Below, piece after piece: positions 17,539-25,982 of a stretch of DNA of 64,000 bases. The translations under genes and the position numbers were made by a program. Positions within the stretch are counted from its first letter, which is position 1, and the number at the start of each line of letters is the position of its first letter. Below the pieces are notes generated by a model. It worked only from the letters and a program-made list of their open reading frames with translations. It was not told the origin of the DNA and made no database searches. Origin of the DNA: UBA5704 sp036264355 (GTDB taxonomy: Bacteria; Acidobacteriota; Thermoanaerobaculia; Multivoradales; UBA5704); NCBI GenBank assembly GCA_036264355.1, contig DATARD010000048.1:1-64000 (forward strand), in the 5' to 3' direction.

Positions 17539-18834
17539 ATGGCGACGACCATTCACGACCTGGCCCACAAGATGTCCGCCCTGGCGGTCGCCGCGGTCGA
17601 TCCGGAGCGTCTGGTGCGCGACGAGCTGCAACGGCGCCTCGCCGGCCGTCTGCACGCCGAGTCGGTGCTCGCCCTCGGCAAGGCGGCGGCCGGGCTGGCC
17701 CGCGGCGTGCGCGGCATCTTCTCCGGCTCGCCGCGCCAGCTCCTCATCCGCCCGCACTCCAGCCCGGGGCTCCTCGATCCGGGCTGGGAGCAGGTGAGCG
17801 GCGGTCATCCGCTCCCTGACCGGCAGAGCGCCGCGGCCGGCGCCCGCCTGCACGACTGGCTGGCGCAGATCGAGCCCGGCCACACGCTCCTCGCCCTGAT
17901 CTCCGGCGGAGCATCCTCTTGCGTCGAGCTGCCCGCCGCCGGGCTGACGATGGACGACCTCGCCGCGGCGCACAAGGCGCTGCTCGGCTCCGGGCTGCCG
18001 ATCGGCCGCGTCAACGCGGTGCGCAAGCACCTCTCCGCGCTCAAGGGCGGCGGCGCCCTGCGGCTGGTCCGCGGCAAAGTGGTCGCGCTCCTGCTCTCCG
18101 ACGTGCCGGGCGACGATCCGTCGACCATCGCCTCGGGACCGTTCGCGGCCGATCCCACCACCTACGCCGAGGCTCTGGAGGCGGTCGAGTCGCTCGGCGC
18201 CGCTCACCGGGGCGGCGGCCTCGACGCGGTGCGCCGCCATCTCGCGGCGGGCGCGCGCGGCGAGCTTGCGGAGACGCTCAAGCCCGGCGATCCCGCTCTC
18301 GAACGGGTCGAGACGGCCTTGATCGGCAGTGTGAAGAACGCCGTCGCCGCGGTGTCCGGGGAAGCCTGGCGCAAGTGGCTGCGCGCCGAGGAAGGGCCCC
18401 TGGACGGCGAGGCGGCGGAGACCGGCCGCCGGCTGGTGGCGCGCGGCAGGAGCATGACCGGCGACCGGGTGGTGCTGGTGTGGGGCGGCGAGACGACGGT
18501 CACTGTCGAACCGCGGAGCGGGCGTGGTGGCCGCAACACGGAGCTCGCTCTCGCCGCCGCGGACGCGTTGCGCGGCGGGGCGCCGGCCGGCGCGCAGGAG
18601 CTGGTGCTCGCTCTCGCCACCGACGGCGAGGACGGCCCCACCCGCAAGGCGGGAGCCCTGGTGGACGGCGCCACCTGGGAGGCGGTGCGCAAGGCCGGCC
18701 TCGATCCGGCGGAGGCGCTCGCCCGGCACGACTCGCTGACCGCGCTCGCCGCCGTGCCCGGCGCTCTGCTCGAAACCGGTCCCACCGGGACCAACGTGGG
18801 AGACCTCGCGATCTATCTCCGCCTCCCCGTCTGA
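17539..18834 (+). CDS. Glycerate 2-kinase, DUF4147/MOFRL family
   Basis: 431 aa. The N-terminal DUF4147 domain has VLALGKAAAGLARGV, SGGHPLPDRQSAAAG and ALISGGASSCVELPAAGLT; the C-terminal MOFRL domain has WGGETTVTV, GRGGRNTELALAAADAL and ATDGEDGPTRKAGALVDG. It phosphorylates glycerate to 2-phosphoglycerate, feeding serine- or glyoxylate-derived carbon into glycolysis. Starts 1 nt after the wzt stop, so it may ride on the same transcript without a functional link. Confidence 0.93.
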   Translation: MATTIHDLAHKMSALAVAAVDPERLVRDELQRRLAGRLHAESVLALGKAAAGLARGVRGIFSGSPRQLLIRPHSSPGLLDPGWEQVSGGHPLPDRQSAAAGARLHDWLAQIEPGHTLLALISGGASSCVELPAAGLTMDDLAAAHKALLGSGLPIGRVNAVRKHLSALKGGGALRLVRGKVVALLLSDVPGDDPSTIASGPFAADPTTYAEALEAVESLGAAHRGGGLDAVRRHLAAGARGELAETLKPGDPALERVETALIGSVKNAVAAVSGEAWRKWLRAEEGPLDGEAAETGRRLVARGRSMTGDRVVLVWGGETTVTVEPRSGRGGRNTELALAAADALRGGAPAGAQELVLALATDGEDGPTRKAGALVDGATWEAVRKAGLDPAEALARHDSLTALAAVPGALLETGPTGTNVGDLAIYLRLPV

Positions 18835-18911
18835 TGGTGTCCGATCGCAGCGGATGACGCCGGATTGGGATAGCATCGGCCGGCAGCAGCCCCACAGCAA
18901 GGAGGCCGGCC

Positions 18912-19193
18912 ATGGATGAGCCCGCGCAGGGACTCAACGTAAAGATCGAGGACGAGGAGCTGAAAGGGCGCTATTCGAACCTGCTCCGCATCACCCACAC
19001 GCGCGAGGAGTTCATCCTCGACTTCATCAACCTGGTGCCGCCGCAAGGCATCGTCACCTCGCGGATCGTGACCAGCCCCGGCCACCTGAAGCGGATCATC
19101 CGGGCGCTCGCCGCGAATCTGGAGCGGTACGAGCAGACCTTCGGATCCATCCAGGAAGCGCCCGAGCCGGCCGGAGACGGCAGCATTCACTGA
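18912..19193 (+). CDS. DUF3467 small protein
   Basis: 93 aa with the DUF3467 pattern LKGRYSNLLRITHTREEFIL, DFINLVPPQGIVTSRIVTSP and GHLKRIIRALAANLERYEQ. These proteins are small, widespread and of unknown function. AAGGAGGCC precedes the ATG. The GWxTD lipoprotein gene begins 1 nt later, so they form one unit. Confidence 0.88.
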   Translation: MDEPAQGLNVKIEDEELKGRYSNLLRITHTREEFILDFINLVPPQGIVTSRIVTSPGHLKRIIRALAANLERYEQTFGSIQEAPEPAGDGSIH

Positions 19194-19194
19194 C

Positions 19195-19839
19195 ATGACC
19201 AGGCGCCCTCGCGCGGCGGGATGGTCTGTGCTGCCCCTGCTGGCGTGGCTGGTCCTGGCATGCCGCTCCGGGGGCGACCGTCCGCCGCTGGCCGGTCCCG
19301 GCGGGCTGACCGAAGGTCCCACCCGCTGGCTGATGCTGCCCGACGAGCGCCGCCGCGCCGAGCACCTGCACACCTCCCGCGACGCGATCGACTTCGTGGA
19401 GGCGTTCTGGCGCCGCCGCGATCCCGATCCCGCCACGCCGGGCAACGAGTTCGCCCAGACTTTCTACCAGCGGGTGAAGGCCGCCGACGACCTCTACGGC
19501 GAAGGCGGCCTGCGCGGCAGCCTGACCGACCGCGGCCGGGCGCTCGTCCTCCTCGGTCCGCCGCCGATCCTGCGCTACAGTCAGAAGCGCGCTCCCGCCC
19601 TGGAGCCCGGCCAGCCGAACGCGCGGCCCACCATCCACGCGCGCAATCTGGAGCTGGAGATCTGGGCCTACCCGCTGAAGGACCTGTCCCCCGCGCTCGT
19701 GCGCCTGCTCGACGAGAGCGACGCCCACAGCCAGGAGATCACCCTCACGTTCCACGTCTCCGCCCGCCGCACCGAGCTGATCGAAGGGGAAAAATATCTG
19801 GAGACCGCGGCGCGGGCGGCGGTCCGTGATGAGAAATAG
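19195..19839 (+). CDS. GWxTD-type lipoprotein
   Basis: 214 aa with a lipoprotein signal (LVLACRS, lipid on Cys about residue 22). The domain then shows RWLMLPDERRRAEHL, FVEAFWRRRDPDPATPGNEF, RGSLTDRGRALVLLGPPP and ELEIWAYPLKDLSPAL, matching the GWxTD domain seen mainly in Acidobacteriota. The canonical W-x-T-D tetrapeptide itself is replaced (RWLML). Its second homologue in the window is the N-terminal half of the protein at 49667. Probably periplasmic-facing; function unknown. Confidence 0.75.
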   Translation: MTRRPRAAGWSVLPLLAWLVLACRSGGDRPPLAGPGGLTEGPTRWLMLPDERRRAEHLHTSRDAIDFVEAFWRRRDPDPATPGNEFAQTFYQRVKAADDLYGEGGLRGSLTDRGRALVLLGPPPILRYSQKRAPALEPGQPNARPTIHARNLELEIWAYPLKDLSPALVRLLDESDAHSQEITLTFHVSARRTELIEGEKYLETAARAAVRDEK

Positions 19840-19870
19840 AGCCTTGGCTCGAACATTCAAAGGAGACCCG

Positions 19871-21538
19871 ATGCATCTGCTTCGTACACTTCTCCTCGCG
19901 GGATCCGTCGCCATGCTGGCGGCGCCTGTCGCGTTTGCTGGAGACCCCATGAAGAACGTTCCCATCGTTCCAGACATTGAAAAGAGAGTCGCGCAATTCG
20001 CTCCCACGCCGTTCCAGGTCGACCTCTCCGCCCTCTCGCCCAGCGACCGCAAAGTGCTCGACAAGCTCTCCGCGGCGGCCCGGCTGCTCGACGAAATCTT
20101 CCTCCGCCAGACGTGGACCGGCAATCCGGCGCTGCGCAAAGAGATCGCCACCTGGAAAGGCCCGCACGCCGCCGCCGCCCGCCAGTACTTCGACCTCAAC
20201 TTCGGTCCCTGGGACCGGCTGGCGGAGAACACGCCCTTCCTCGGCGACAAGCCGCACCTGCCCGGCGGCGGCTTCTATCCCGAAGACATGACCAAGGAAG
20301 AATTCGAAGGCTGGCTGAAGCAGCATCCGGAGGACAAGGAGCGCTTCACCTCCACCTTCACCGTCATCCGCCGTAAAGACGGAAAGCTGGCCGCGGTCCC
20401 TTACAGCCAGGAGTACGCCGAGCAGTTGAAGCCGGCGGCGCAGCTCCTCCGCGAAGCGGCCAAGGAGACGCAGAACGCCTCGCTCCGCAAATTCCTCGAA
20501 AGCCGCGCCGACGCCTTCCTGAACGACGACTACTATCAGAGCGACGTCGCCTGGATGGACCTCGACGCGCCGGTCGAAATCACCATCGGCCCCTACGAGA
20601 CCTACGAGGACGAGCTGTTCGGCTACAAGGCGTCCTACGAGGCGTTCGTCACCGTCAACCTGCCCAAGGAGTCGGCCGCCCTGGCGCTCTACAAGGAGCG
20701 TCTCCCCTGGCTGGAGCGCAACCTGCCGATTCCGGACGCGGACAAAAACCTCAACCGCGGCACCGAGAGCCCCATCCGTGTCGTCGACGTCTACTTTGAA
20801 GGGGGAGAGGCCCGCGCCGGCGTGCAGACCCTCGCCTACAACCTGCCGAACGACGAACGGGTGCGCGAGGCCAAGGGCTCCAAGAAGGTCCTGCTGCACA
20901 ACACCATGCGCGCCAAGTACGACCAGATCCTGGTCCCCATCAGCAAACAGGTGTTGGCGCCGGACCAGCAGAAAGACGTCTCCTTCGACGCCTACTTCAA
21001 CGAAACGCTCCACCACGAGCTGTCGCACGGCCTCGGTCCCGGCACCATCACCGTCAACGGCCGCAAGACCGAAGCCCGCCTGGAGCTCAAGGAGCTGTAC
21101 TCGACGCTCGAAGAGGCCAAAGCCGACGTGATGGGCATCTACAACGTCCTCGCCTTGATCGAAAAAGGCGACATGCCGGCCGCTCTGCGCAAATCGCTGG
21201 AGCCCACCTACGTCGCCGGCCTTTTCCGCGCCGCCCGCTTCGGCGTCGACGAAGCGCACGGCCAGGGCGTCGTCGCCCAGTTCAACTACCTCACCGAAAA
21301 AGGCGCCCTGCAAGTCGACACCTCCGCCCACTACCGCGTCATCTCCGAAAAGTTCCCCGGCGCCATCCGCGACCTGCTGCACGACATGCTGATGCTCCAG
21401 GCCAAGGGAGACTACGCGGGAACCAAAGCCTTTCTCGATAAATACGGCAAGGCGACGCCACCACTGCGCGAAGCCCTCAAGCGGCTCACCGCGGTGCCGG
21501 TGGACATCAAGCCGATCTATCCGGGCGACAAGAAGTAG
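19871..21538 (+). CDS. Secreted zinc metallopeptidase, dipeptidyl-peptidase III (M49)-like
   Basis: ATG 19871 follows AAAGGAGACCCG. A signal peptide (about 1-23) precedes a 530-residue catalytic chain. The zinc motif HELSH lies at residues 382-386, followed at about 414-419 by EEAKAD, which supplies the third ligand glutamate. Classical M49 enzymes have HEXXGH with an extra residue; this branch has a plain HEXXH, as in bacterial DPP3-like families. YETYEDELFGYKASYEAFV is a conserved block. Likely degrades peptides in the periplasm. Confidence 0.85.
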   Translation: MHLLRTLLLAGSVAMLAAPVAFAGDPMKNVPIVPDIEKRVAQFAPTPFQVDLSALSPSDRKVLDKLSAAARLLDEIFLRQTWTGNPALRKEIATWKGPHAAAARQYFDLNFGPWDRLAENTPFLGDKPHLPGGGFYPEDMTKEEFEGWLKQHPEDKERFTSTFTVIRRKDGKLAAVPYSQEYAEQLKPAAQLLREAAKETQNASLRKFLESRADAFLNDDYYQSDVAWMDLDAPVEITIGPYETYEDELFGYKASYEAFVTVNLPKESAALALYKERLPWLERNLPIPDADKNLNRGTESPIRVVDVYFEGGEARAGVQTLAYNLPNDERVREAKGSKKVLLHNTMRAKYDQILVPISKQVLAPDQQKDVSFDAYFNETLHHELSHGLGPGTITVNGRKTEARLELKELYSTLEEAKADVMGIYNVLALIEKGDMPAALRKSLEPTYVAGLFRAARFGVDEAHGQGVVAQFNYLTEKGALQVDTSAHYRVISEKFPGAIRDLLHDMLMLQAKGDYAGTKAFLDKYGKATPPLREALKRLTAVPVDIKPIYPGDKK

Positions 21539-21569
21539 AGAGCCGATGGAACGGCGCGGCCGGAGCCGA

Positions 21570-22229
21570 TCAGGCTTGGCCGCGCCGCTTTCGTCCTGTC
21601 ACGGAGAGCCAACCCTTTTCATACTCCTCAAAGGCCTGAATGTCGGAATAGCCGGCGCTCACGAACAGCTCCGTGTGCTGGCTCACCGTCAGGTGCGAAT
21701 ACTTCAGGATCCCTTGCTCTTGTAGCGTCTCGAGCCGTTGCAGCATCCGATCGTATTTGCCGCCCTTGTAGGCTTCCGCGATGATCAGAAGCGTCCCGCC
21801 AGGTTTCAAGACGCGGAGGATCTCCTGCAGATCCGCGACCAGGTCCGGCCAGTAGTAATGAGTCTCCACCGCCGTCACCAGATCGAACATTCCCTCCGGA
21901 AACGGCAGATGTGACACCGAGGCGTGCAGGATCTCCACCCGTCCGGCCGCGACCAACGGCTGATTGGTGCGCCGCGACGTGGCGACGCTCTCCGCGGAGT
22001 AATCGACGCCATAAACCTTGCCATCCGTCGCGAGCGCAGCCAGCCGTGCAATCGTCTTCCCGCCACCGCACCCGACATCGAGAATCGTGTCGCGGCTCTC
22101 CACCGAAACATGCTGCAAGCCCCACGCCGTGACGCTCGAATGACGGCGGTTCATGCTCCACAGATTGAGCCGGCCGAGCCAGCCACTCGGCTCACTGCAC
22201 TGCTTCAGCAACGCTTTCGCGAGGCTCAC
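21570..22229 (-). CDS. Class I SAM-dependent methyltransferase
   Basis: 219 aa with motif I TILDVGCGGGKTIARLA, acidic motif II VYGVDYS, post-II LPFPEGMFDLVTAVETHYYW and RVLKPGGTLLIIAEAYKGG. Methyltransf_11-type; the substrate cannot be told. Followed upstream by a DinB-family gene 13 nt away on the same strand, so the two probably form an operon. Confidence 0.9.
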   Translation of the reverse strand: MSLAKALLKQCSEPSGWLGRLNLWSMNRRHSSVTAWGLQHVSVESRDTILDVGCGGGKTIARLAALATDGKVYGVDYSAESVATSRRTNQPLVAAGRVEILHASVSHLPFPEGMFDLVTAVETHYYWPDLVADLQEILRVLKPGGTLLIIAEAYKGGKYDRMLQRLETLQEQGILKYSHLTVSQHTELFVSAGYSDIQAFEEYEKGWLSVTGRKRRGQA

Positions 22230-22241
22230 GATCCCGGTTCC

Positions 22242-22757
22242 TCAACGATTCGAACGGGCCGCGACAATCTCCGCGGCGGACAGCGCACCGACTCCCTGGA
22301 CGTCGCCGGTGACGACGCGGCGGTGGTAGCTGATCTGGCCCAGGTGATAGGCGAGATGCACCGCGAGCTGAGTCAGCATCTCCCCCGTCTGCAGATGATG
22401 CTCCCGAATCGCCTCGGGAAACGGTTGCGCCATCTGCTCATCGCTCAGCCGGGGGAGCGTCGAAGCGACGGCCGCCTCCGCCGCGGCGATCTGCTCGAGG
22501 AGCACCGCGCGAGGAACGTCCCGCGCGGCGAACTCCTCATCGCGGTTCCGGGCATAGCCGTTGCCGCCGAGAAGAGCCCCCACATAGTGCCGCAGGTTGC
22601 CGGCCAGATGCAGGATCAACGTTCCGGCCGAATTCGGAAGCCCTGGCGGGAGAGCCCAGATGAGCGTCTCGTCAGGATACGCCTCGAGCTCCAGGCGAAC
22701 GCTGCGCAACTCGCGGAGAAGGAAGGGGCCGATCAGCGACGGGAGGTGGGTTGCCAT
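22242..22757 (-). CDS. DinB-family protein
   Basis: 171 aa of helical-bundle type. Putative metal-site histidines occur in LILHLAGNLRHYVGALLGG and LTQLAVHLAYHLGQISYHRR. DinB/YfiT-like proteins are often thiol transferases or metal-dependent hydrolases. The ATG sits 7 nt after a TACAAT element, with no Shine-Dalgarno. Confidence 0.85.
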   Translation of the reverse strand: MATHLPSLIGPFLLRELRSVRLELEAYPDETLIWALPPGLPNSAGTLILHLAGNLRHYVGALLGGNGYARNRDEEFAARDVPRAVLLEQIAAAEAAVASTLPRLSDEQMAQPFPEAIREHHLQTGEMLTQLAVHLAYHLGQISYHRRVVTGDVQGVGALSAAEIVAARSNR

Positions 22758-22764
22758 GCAAGAA

Positions 22765-22770
22765 ATTGTA
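22765..22770 (-). promoter_or_regulatory. -10 element of the DinB gene (leaderless type)
   Basis: TACAAT on the minus strand, 7 nt before the start codon at 22757. Confidence 0.45.
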
Positions 22771-22886
22771 GTCTACCGAGGTGCCAGCCCGTCTCACCCT
22801 CGACAGTCCACCTGCGGCGGGAATGCCCGACAACGAACCGGCTATGTTCCACACTCGGTGTTCAGGAATTGGTCCAGGGATCGTCC

Positions 22887-23267
22887 TCAGACCTTCTCCA
22901 CCATGACGCCGTGCGTGTATTGAGCGAGGGCCTCGAGATCGCCTGGGTCCGAGGTGAGCACTGTTCCACCCGGTTCCGCCAAGGCGACGACGAGCGCATC
23001 GACTGCCGAGCCACGCCGTGCCAACCTCCGCAACGCCGCAGCTCGCCGTGCCAGAGGTTCGCCAACCTCCTCCACGATCTCGCACGTCTTGAGAAATCTG
23101 TTCGCGAGAGCATCGCGGCCCGGGTGGCCGTGTAAACACTCCACGAGCACGACGGAGGGAACAAAAGGAGGCCACAGATCCTCATCCCGAAGAGCCAAGA
23201 TCAGCGCGACCGTCTGCTGAGACCGCTCGGCCAGCCGGGTGACTCCGCCCGAATCGAGAACCAGCAC
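22887..23267 (-). CDS. vapC: PIN-domain toxin, VapC family
   Basis: 126 aa starting with GTG at 23267. PIN acidic residues are in place: D near the start (LVLDSGG), E in VVLVECLHGH, D in GSAVDALVVALA and D in LTSDPGD. Such proteins are Mg-dependent RNases that cut tRNA or rRNA. The start lies 5 nt behind the stop of the antitoxin gene, the usual antitoxin-then-toxin order. Confidence 0.88.
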   Translation of the reverse strand: MLVLDSGGVTRLAERSQQTVALILALRDEDLWPPFVPSVVLVECLHGHPGRDALANRFLKTCEIVEEVGEPLARRAAALRRLARRGSAVDALVVALAEPGGTVLTSDPGDLEALAQYTHGVMVEKV

Positions 23268-23272
23268 GCTGG

Positions 23273-23521
23273 TCAGCCCACCTGACGGGCGGGTCGTCGC
23301 GCAAGCCGCTGTGCAACGGCGGCGGCGCGTGTGCGCTGAGCTGCGGTGGGTGGCCCCACCTCGGCGACCAGATCCGCAACGTAGCGGTCGGTTTCAGCGA
23401 GCAGCTCCAGTCGGCGTAGCTCCGCACGCACGGCCTTTTGAAGCAGCTCCGAGGCAGGGAGTCCGTGAGCCTTCACCAGCTCGTACAAATCGTCGGGGAG
23501 GTAAACTTGCATGCGGGGCAT
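23273..23521 (-). CDS. vapB: Ribbon-helix-helix antitoxin, VapB-like
   Basis: 82 aa. The N-terminus PRMQVYLPDDLYELVKAHGL is a ribbon-helix-helix DNA-binding element, and the C-terminal half is a charged helix likely to bind the toxin. A TATACT element sits 7 nt before the ATG, so the pair is probably a leaderless, autoregulated operon. Confidence 0.85.
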   Translation of the reverse strand: MPRMQVYLPDDLYELVKAHGLPASELLQKAVRAELRRLELLAETDRYVADLVAEVGPPTAAQRTRAAAVAQRLARRPARQVG

Positions 23522-23528
23522 ACGTCTA

Positions 23529-23534
23529 AGTATA
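23529..23534 (-). promoter_or_regulatory. -10 element of the vapBC-like operon
   Basis: TATACT on the minus strand, 7 nt before ATG 23521; GTATACTTAGACGTATG around it is a loose inverted repeat that could serve as an operator. Confidence 0.5.
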
Positions 23535-23563
23535 CACCCTCAGCGTCGCAGCGAGGCCAGCAT

Positions 23564-24004
23564 TCAAGCTGCTTCGTCGATGACCCGCACCGCGAGCCGC
23601 TTGCCCAGCACGGCGAGTGCCTCCTGGATCCTGGAGAGCTTTGAATGATGCGTCGGGTCGAGGAGCCGCCGGACTTCCTTCTCATCGCATCGCAGCCTCG
23701 CAGCCAACTCTGATTTGGTGATCCCCGAATCCCGGAGAGCCAGGTAGAGGGCGGCCTTGGCGGCAGTCAGTGCGGGGACTGGAACGATGAGTTGCGCTGC
23801 TGCCTCAGATGGCTCAGGGATTGGGTCGCCCCGGCGGATGCGGCCGGCGATGGCCTCTTCCAAGGCGTCGGACGCCTGGCCGAGGGAGCCTGCGAGATCC
23901 TCTCCCTGGGTGATGGCCTCAGGCACATCCTGGAAGGTGACCACGAAACCTCCGTCGATCTCGTCGGGAGTCAGGGTTACGGGATAAGCGAGCTCGAGAC
24001 TCAT
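23564..24004 (-). CDS. hicB: HicB-family antitoxin with C-terminal HTH
   Basis: 146 aa. The N-terminal RNase-H-like HicB fold has YPVTLTPDEIDGGFVVTFQD and a middle DALEEAIAGRIRRGDPIPEP. The C-terminal helix-turn-helix has ALRDSGITKSELAARLRCDE and KEVRRLLDP. It neutralises HicA and represses its own operon. It follows hicA after 9 nt; toxin first, antitoxin second is the classic hicAB order. Confidence 0.9.
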   Translation of the reverse strand: MSLELAYPVTLTPDEIDGGFVVTFQDVPEAITQGEDLAGSLGQASDALEEAIAGRIRRGDPIPEPSEAAAQLIVPVPALTAAKAALYLALRDSGITKSELAARLRCDEKEVRRLLDPTHHSKLSRIQEALAVLGKRLAVRVIDEAA

Positions 24005-24013
24005 AGAGACCTC

Positions 24014-24232
24014 CTAGTTGCCGAGATCCTCAAGGCTCAGTCCGAGTTGATGCAGCATCGCATGCAACGTGCCTGTCTTGAGCTCGTCCTTGAGATTCCT
24101 GACCACCGTAAAGCTGGAACCAAAGTAGAGAGTCGAATGGCTGCCTTTGCCTCGCTCGGGCCGAAGCTCGACGCGCACCCCTCTCTTCTTGCCCAGCTTT
24201 TGCATCCGTCGAACAAACTCGGCCCCCTTCAC
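24014..24232 (-). CDS. hicA: HicA-family mRNA interferase toxin
   Basis: 72 aa from a GTG at 24232. Features: VKGAEFVRRMQKLGKKRGVR, then GKGSHSTLYFG containing the catalytic histidine of the HicA dsRBD-like fold, and GTLHAMLHQLGLSLEDL. A longer frame starts at TTG 24268, but it would place the 22-bp palindrome inside the gene and add a tail unlike HicA. Confidence 0.88.
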   Translation of the reverse strand: MKGAEFVRRMQKLGKKRGVRVELRPERGKGSHSTLYFGSSFTVVRNLKDELKTGTLHAMLHQLGLSLEDLGN

Positions 24233-24237
24233 ACCGA

Positions 24238-24492
24238 CTAGTGTCGGACAAATTTGTCCGACAAGCAAGCCCCTGACCGGACCGGGCCCAAAGTGGAGCG
24301 GCGACCGGTTGCTGGAGATGGGAGTACGACGAAGAGCCTGGCGGCACCGGTGATCCCCACCAGCTCCTTGCCATGGTAGCGGAGCAGAATACCGTCATCC
24401 GTGGAGCGGGTGTCCGTCGCCTTTTGCGGGTGACGAAAGCTGATATAGAGAACATCAGCCTCTTTGTCGTAATTCACCCTGTACCTCTCCAT
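24238..24492 (-). CDS. DUF2283-domain protein with abnormal C-terminus
   Basis: MERYRVNYDKEADVLYISF and STDDGILLRYHGKELVGIT match DUF2283. The family normally ends soon after VGIT with a short L-D-A-S-type tail; here about 35 unrelated residues follow and the frame ends within the hicA control region, over the palindrome. The 3' end was probably replaced when hicAB arrived, or there is a frameshift after codon 49. A frame extension to ATG 24564 is possible. Neither start has a clear ribosome binding site. Confidence 0.6.
   Translation of the reverse strand: MERYRVNYDKEADVLYISFRHPQKATDTRSTDDGILLRYHGKELVGITGAARLFVVLPSPATGRRSTLGPVRSGACLSDKFVRH
24242..24263. promoter_or_regulatory. 22-bp perfect palindrome, likely hicAB operator
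   Basis: TGTCGGACAAA followed by its exact complement (TTTGTCCGACA) forms a 22-bp perfect palindrome starting 10 nt before the hicA GTG. HicB-type antitoxins bind such sites to autoregulate; the link is inferred from position. Confidence 0.7.
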
Positions 24493-24583
24493 CGGGATTT
24501 TCAGGAGAAGTGGAATGGCTACCACCACGGCTTGGATTGTGCGCGGCTCCACGAGCGTATCCATTTAGCAAGCATCCGCTCGC

Positions 24584-24814
24584 TCATCGTAGGGGGACCA
24601 ACTCTTCTTCCCGGGCGAGCGCTGCGGCGTAGGCGACCGCGGCTCGGACGTCTTCCAGGGTGAGGGGAGGATAGTCGGCGACGATCTCCTCGGGCGGGAG
24701 CCCTTCGGCCAGATTATCCAGCACAACCGAGACCATAATCCGAGTCCCCCGGATGCACGGCTTCCCATGACAGACATCCGGTCTGCTCTCAATCCGCTGC
24801 TGCCAGTCCACCAT
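24584..24814 (-). CDS. DUF433-family antitoxin-like protein
   Basis: 76 aa beginning at ATG 24814 after AAGAGGAGTTTGCA. The DUF433 signature is complete: RIESRPDVCHGKPCIRGTRI, VVLDNLAEGLPPEEIVADYP and LTLEDVRAAVAYAA. These winged-helix proteins usually precede a PIN-like DUF5615 toxin. No such toxin is here; instead a DUF2283 gene follows, so this may be an orphan. Confidence 0.88.
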   Translation of the reverse strand: MVDWQQRIESRPDVCHGKPCIRGTRIMVSVVLDNLAEGLPPEEIVADYPPLTLEDVRAAVAYAAALAREEELVPLR

Positions 24815-24992
24815 TGCAAACTCCTCTTGACACAGCAGTGAGAGTACCACGCCCGCTGGCCCTGAGCATCCGAACCGTCTCGGGGTCTCGGGGGCAAGGA
24901 TCAGATCTGCCTGTGCACTGTGCGAGCCCGGCGTCGAAGGACCGTCGAAGGACAGACATGGCACCATGTCCGGGAGCAACCTACTTGGAGCA

Positions 24993-25982
24993 TTAGTTTG
25001 GCGCCGGTCCGAGTTCCTGAAAAGACAGCTGCCCTGCAACAGATTGATACGCCAGAAGACTTACGGACCGTCCTTCAATCCTGTAGCGACTCTGAACGTA
25101 GGCCAAAACATTTGGGTGGAACGAGCGCGCAATGGCAACCGTTCGGATTGCGCGCGAGTCGCCAAGGGCGCGCTTTTTCAGAAACCAGTCCTCGTACCGC
25201 AAGAGCTGAGCCAATCCGTCCTCGCCGAAGCTGTCGCGCTTCATCTCCACGAGTGTATGGGCTACGATGTCATGCCTTCGGCCAGGTAGGGAGTGAAAGA
25301 GGACAGCATCGATTTCCTTTTGGAAAGTAGTTGGGACGTAACCGAGATAGTCGGAGTATTGCCCGAACATCTCAACATGGGCTCCATGGGAAAGCGCTTG
25401 CAAGAAAAGGCAAGCGAGGCCGGATTCGTATTTGGGACGACCTTCGCTGTCCAGTTTGATACGAGAAATGAGATTCGGTTCTATATGGCGGTAGGGCTCT
25501 TGGATATGGCGCGGTTCTGGAACGTTCCGGTTGGCCTGTAAAAACAGCCGCAGTATTTCTTCGAACTCGACGTCCGAGATTGAAAAGATCGCGTTCGCTC
25601 CACCTCCCGGACGCGTGAGATTAAATGTCCATATTTTCCCGCTGTCGCGAAGGTCATAGATATCGCTTAGGGATATTGGCTGGCGAAACACGTGATCTGA
25701 ATTCTCGAATCGAACACGGAGTGGATAACTGCCCCCGCTTTCCGGAGACGGCCATACCGGAGCATCATCGAAAAATGGCCGATCAAGAGCCTGGTAGACA
25801 CCCTGAATTGCCTTTTCCCCAATGAGGTAAAAGAGAATCCGATCTTTCGGGCGGATCATGACCATTCTGGAAATAAGCTGGTCGGTGCTGTCTGGTTTTG
25901 TTCCACCTGGGACCGCTGCCAGGCCGTGACGAACGCAGATCTCGAAGTTCTCACGCGACGTCACGAAGATGTGGACCGCCAT
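24993..25982 (-). CDS. EVE-domain / NucS-like nuclease fusion, candidate modification-dependent restriction enzyme
   Basis: 329 aa. Residues 1-95 look like an EVE (PUA-like) domain: HIFVTSRENFEICVRHG, then KDRILFYLIGEKAIQGVYQA, DDAPVWP and YPLRVRFE. After a linker, residues 185-325 resemble the NucS/DUF91 PD-(D/E)XK nuclease: D225 in EIDAVLF, E246 and K248 in LVEMKRD, then QLLRYEDWF. EVE domains read modified bases, so a role in cutting modified phage or plasmid DNA is a reasonable inference. Clearly lower G+C and different codon use from its neighbours indicate recent transfer. Next to several toxin-antitoxin genes. Confidence 0.7.
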   Translation of the reverse strand: MAVHIFVTSRENFEICVRHGLAAVPGGTKPDSTDQLISRMVMIRPKDRILFYLIGEKAIQGVYQALDRPFFDDAPVWPSPESGGSYPLRVRFENSDHVFRQPISLSDIYDLRDSGKIWTFNLTRPGGGANAIFSISDVEFEEILRLFLQANRNVPEPRHIQEPYRHIEPNLISRIKLDSEGRPKYESGLACLFLQALSHGAHVEMFGQYSDYLGYVPTTFQKEIDAVLFHSLPGRRHDIVAHTLVEMKRDSFGEDGLAQLLRYEDWFLKKRALGDSRAIRTVAIARSFHPNVLAYVQSRYRIEGRSVSLLAYQSVAGQLSFQELGPAPN

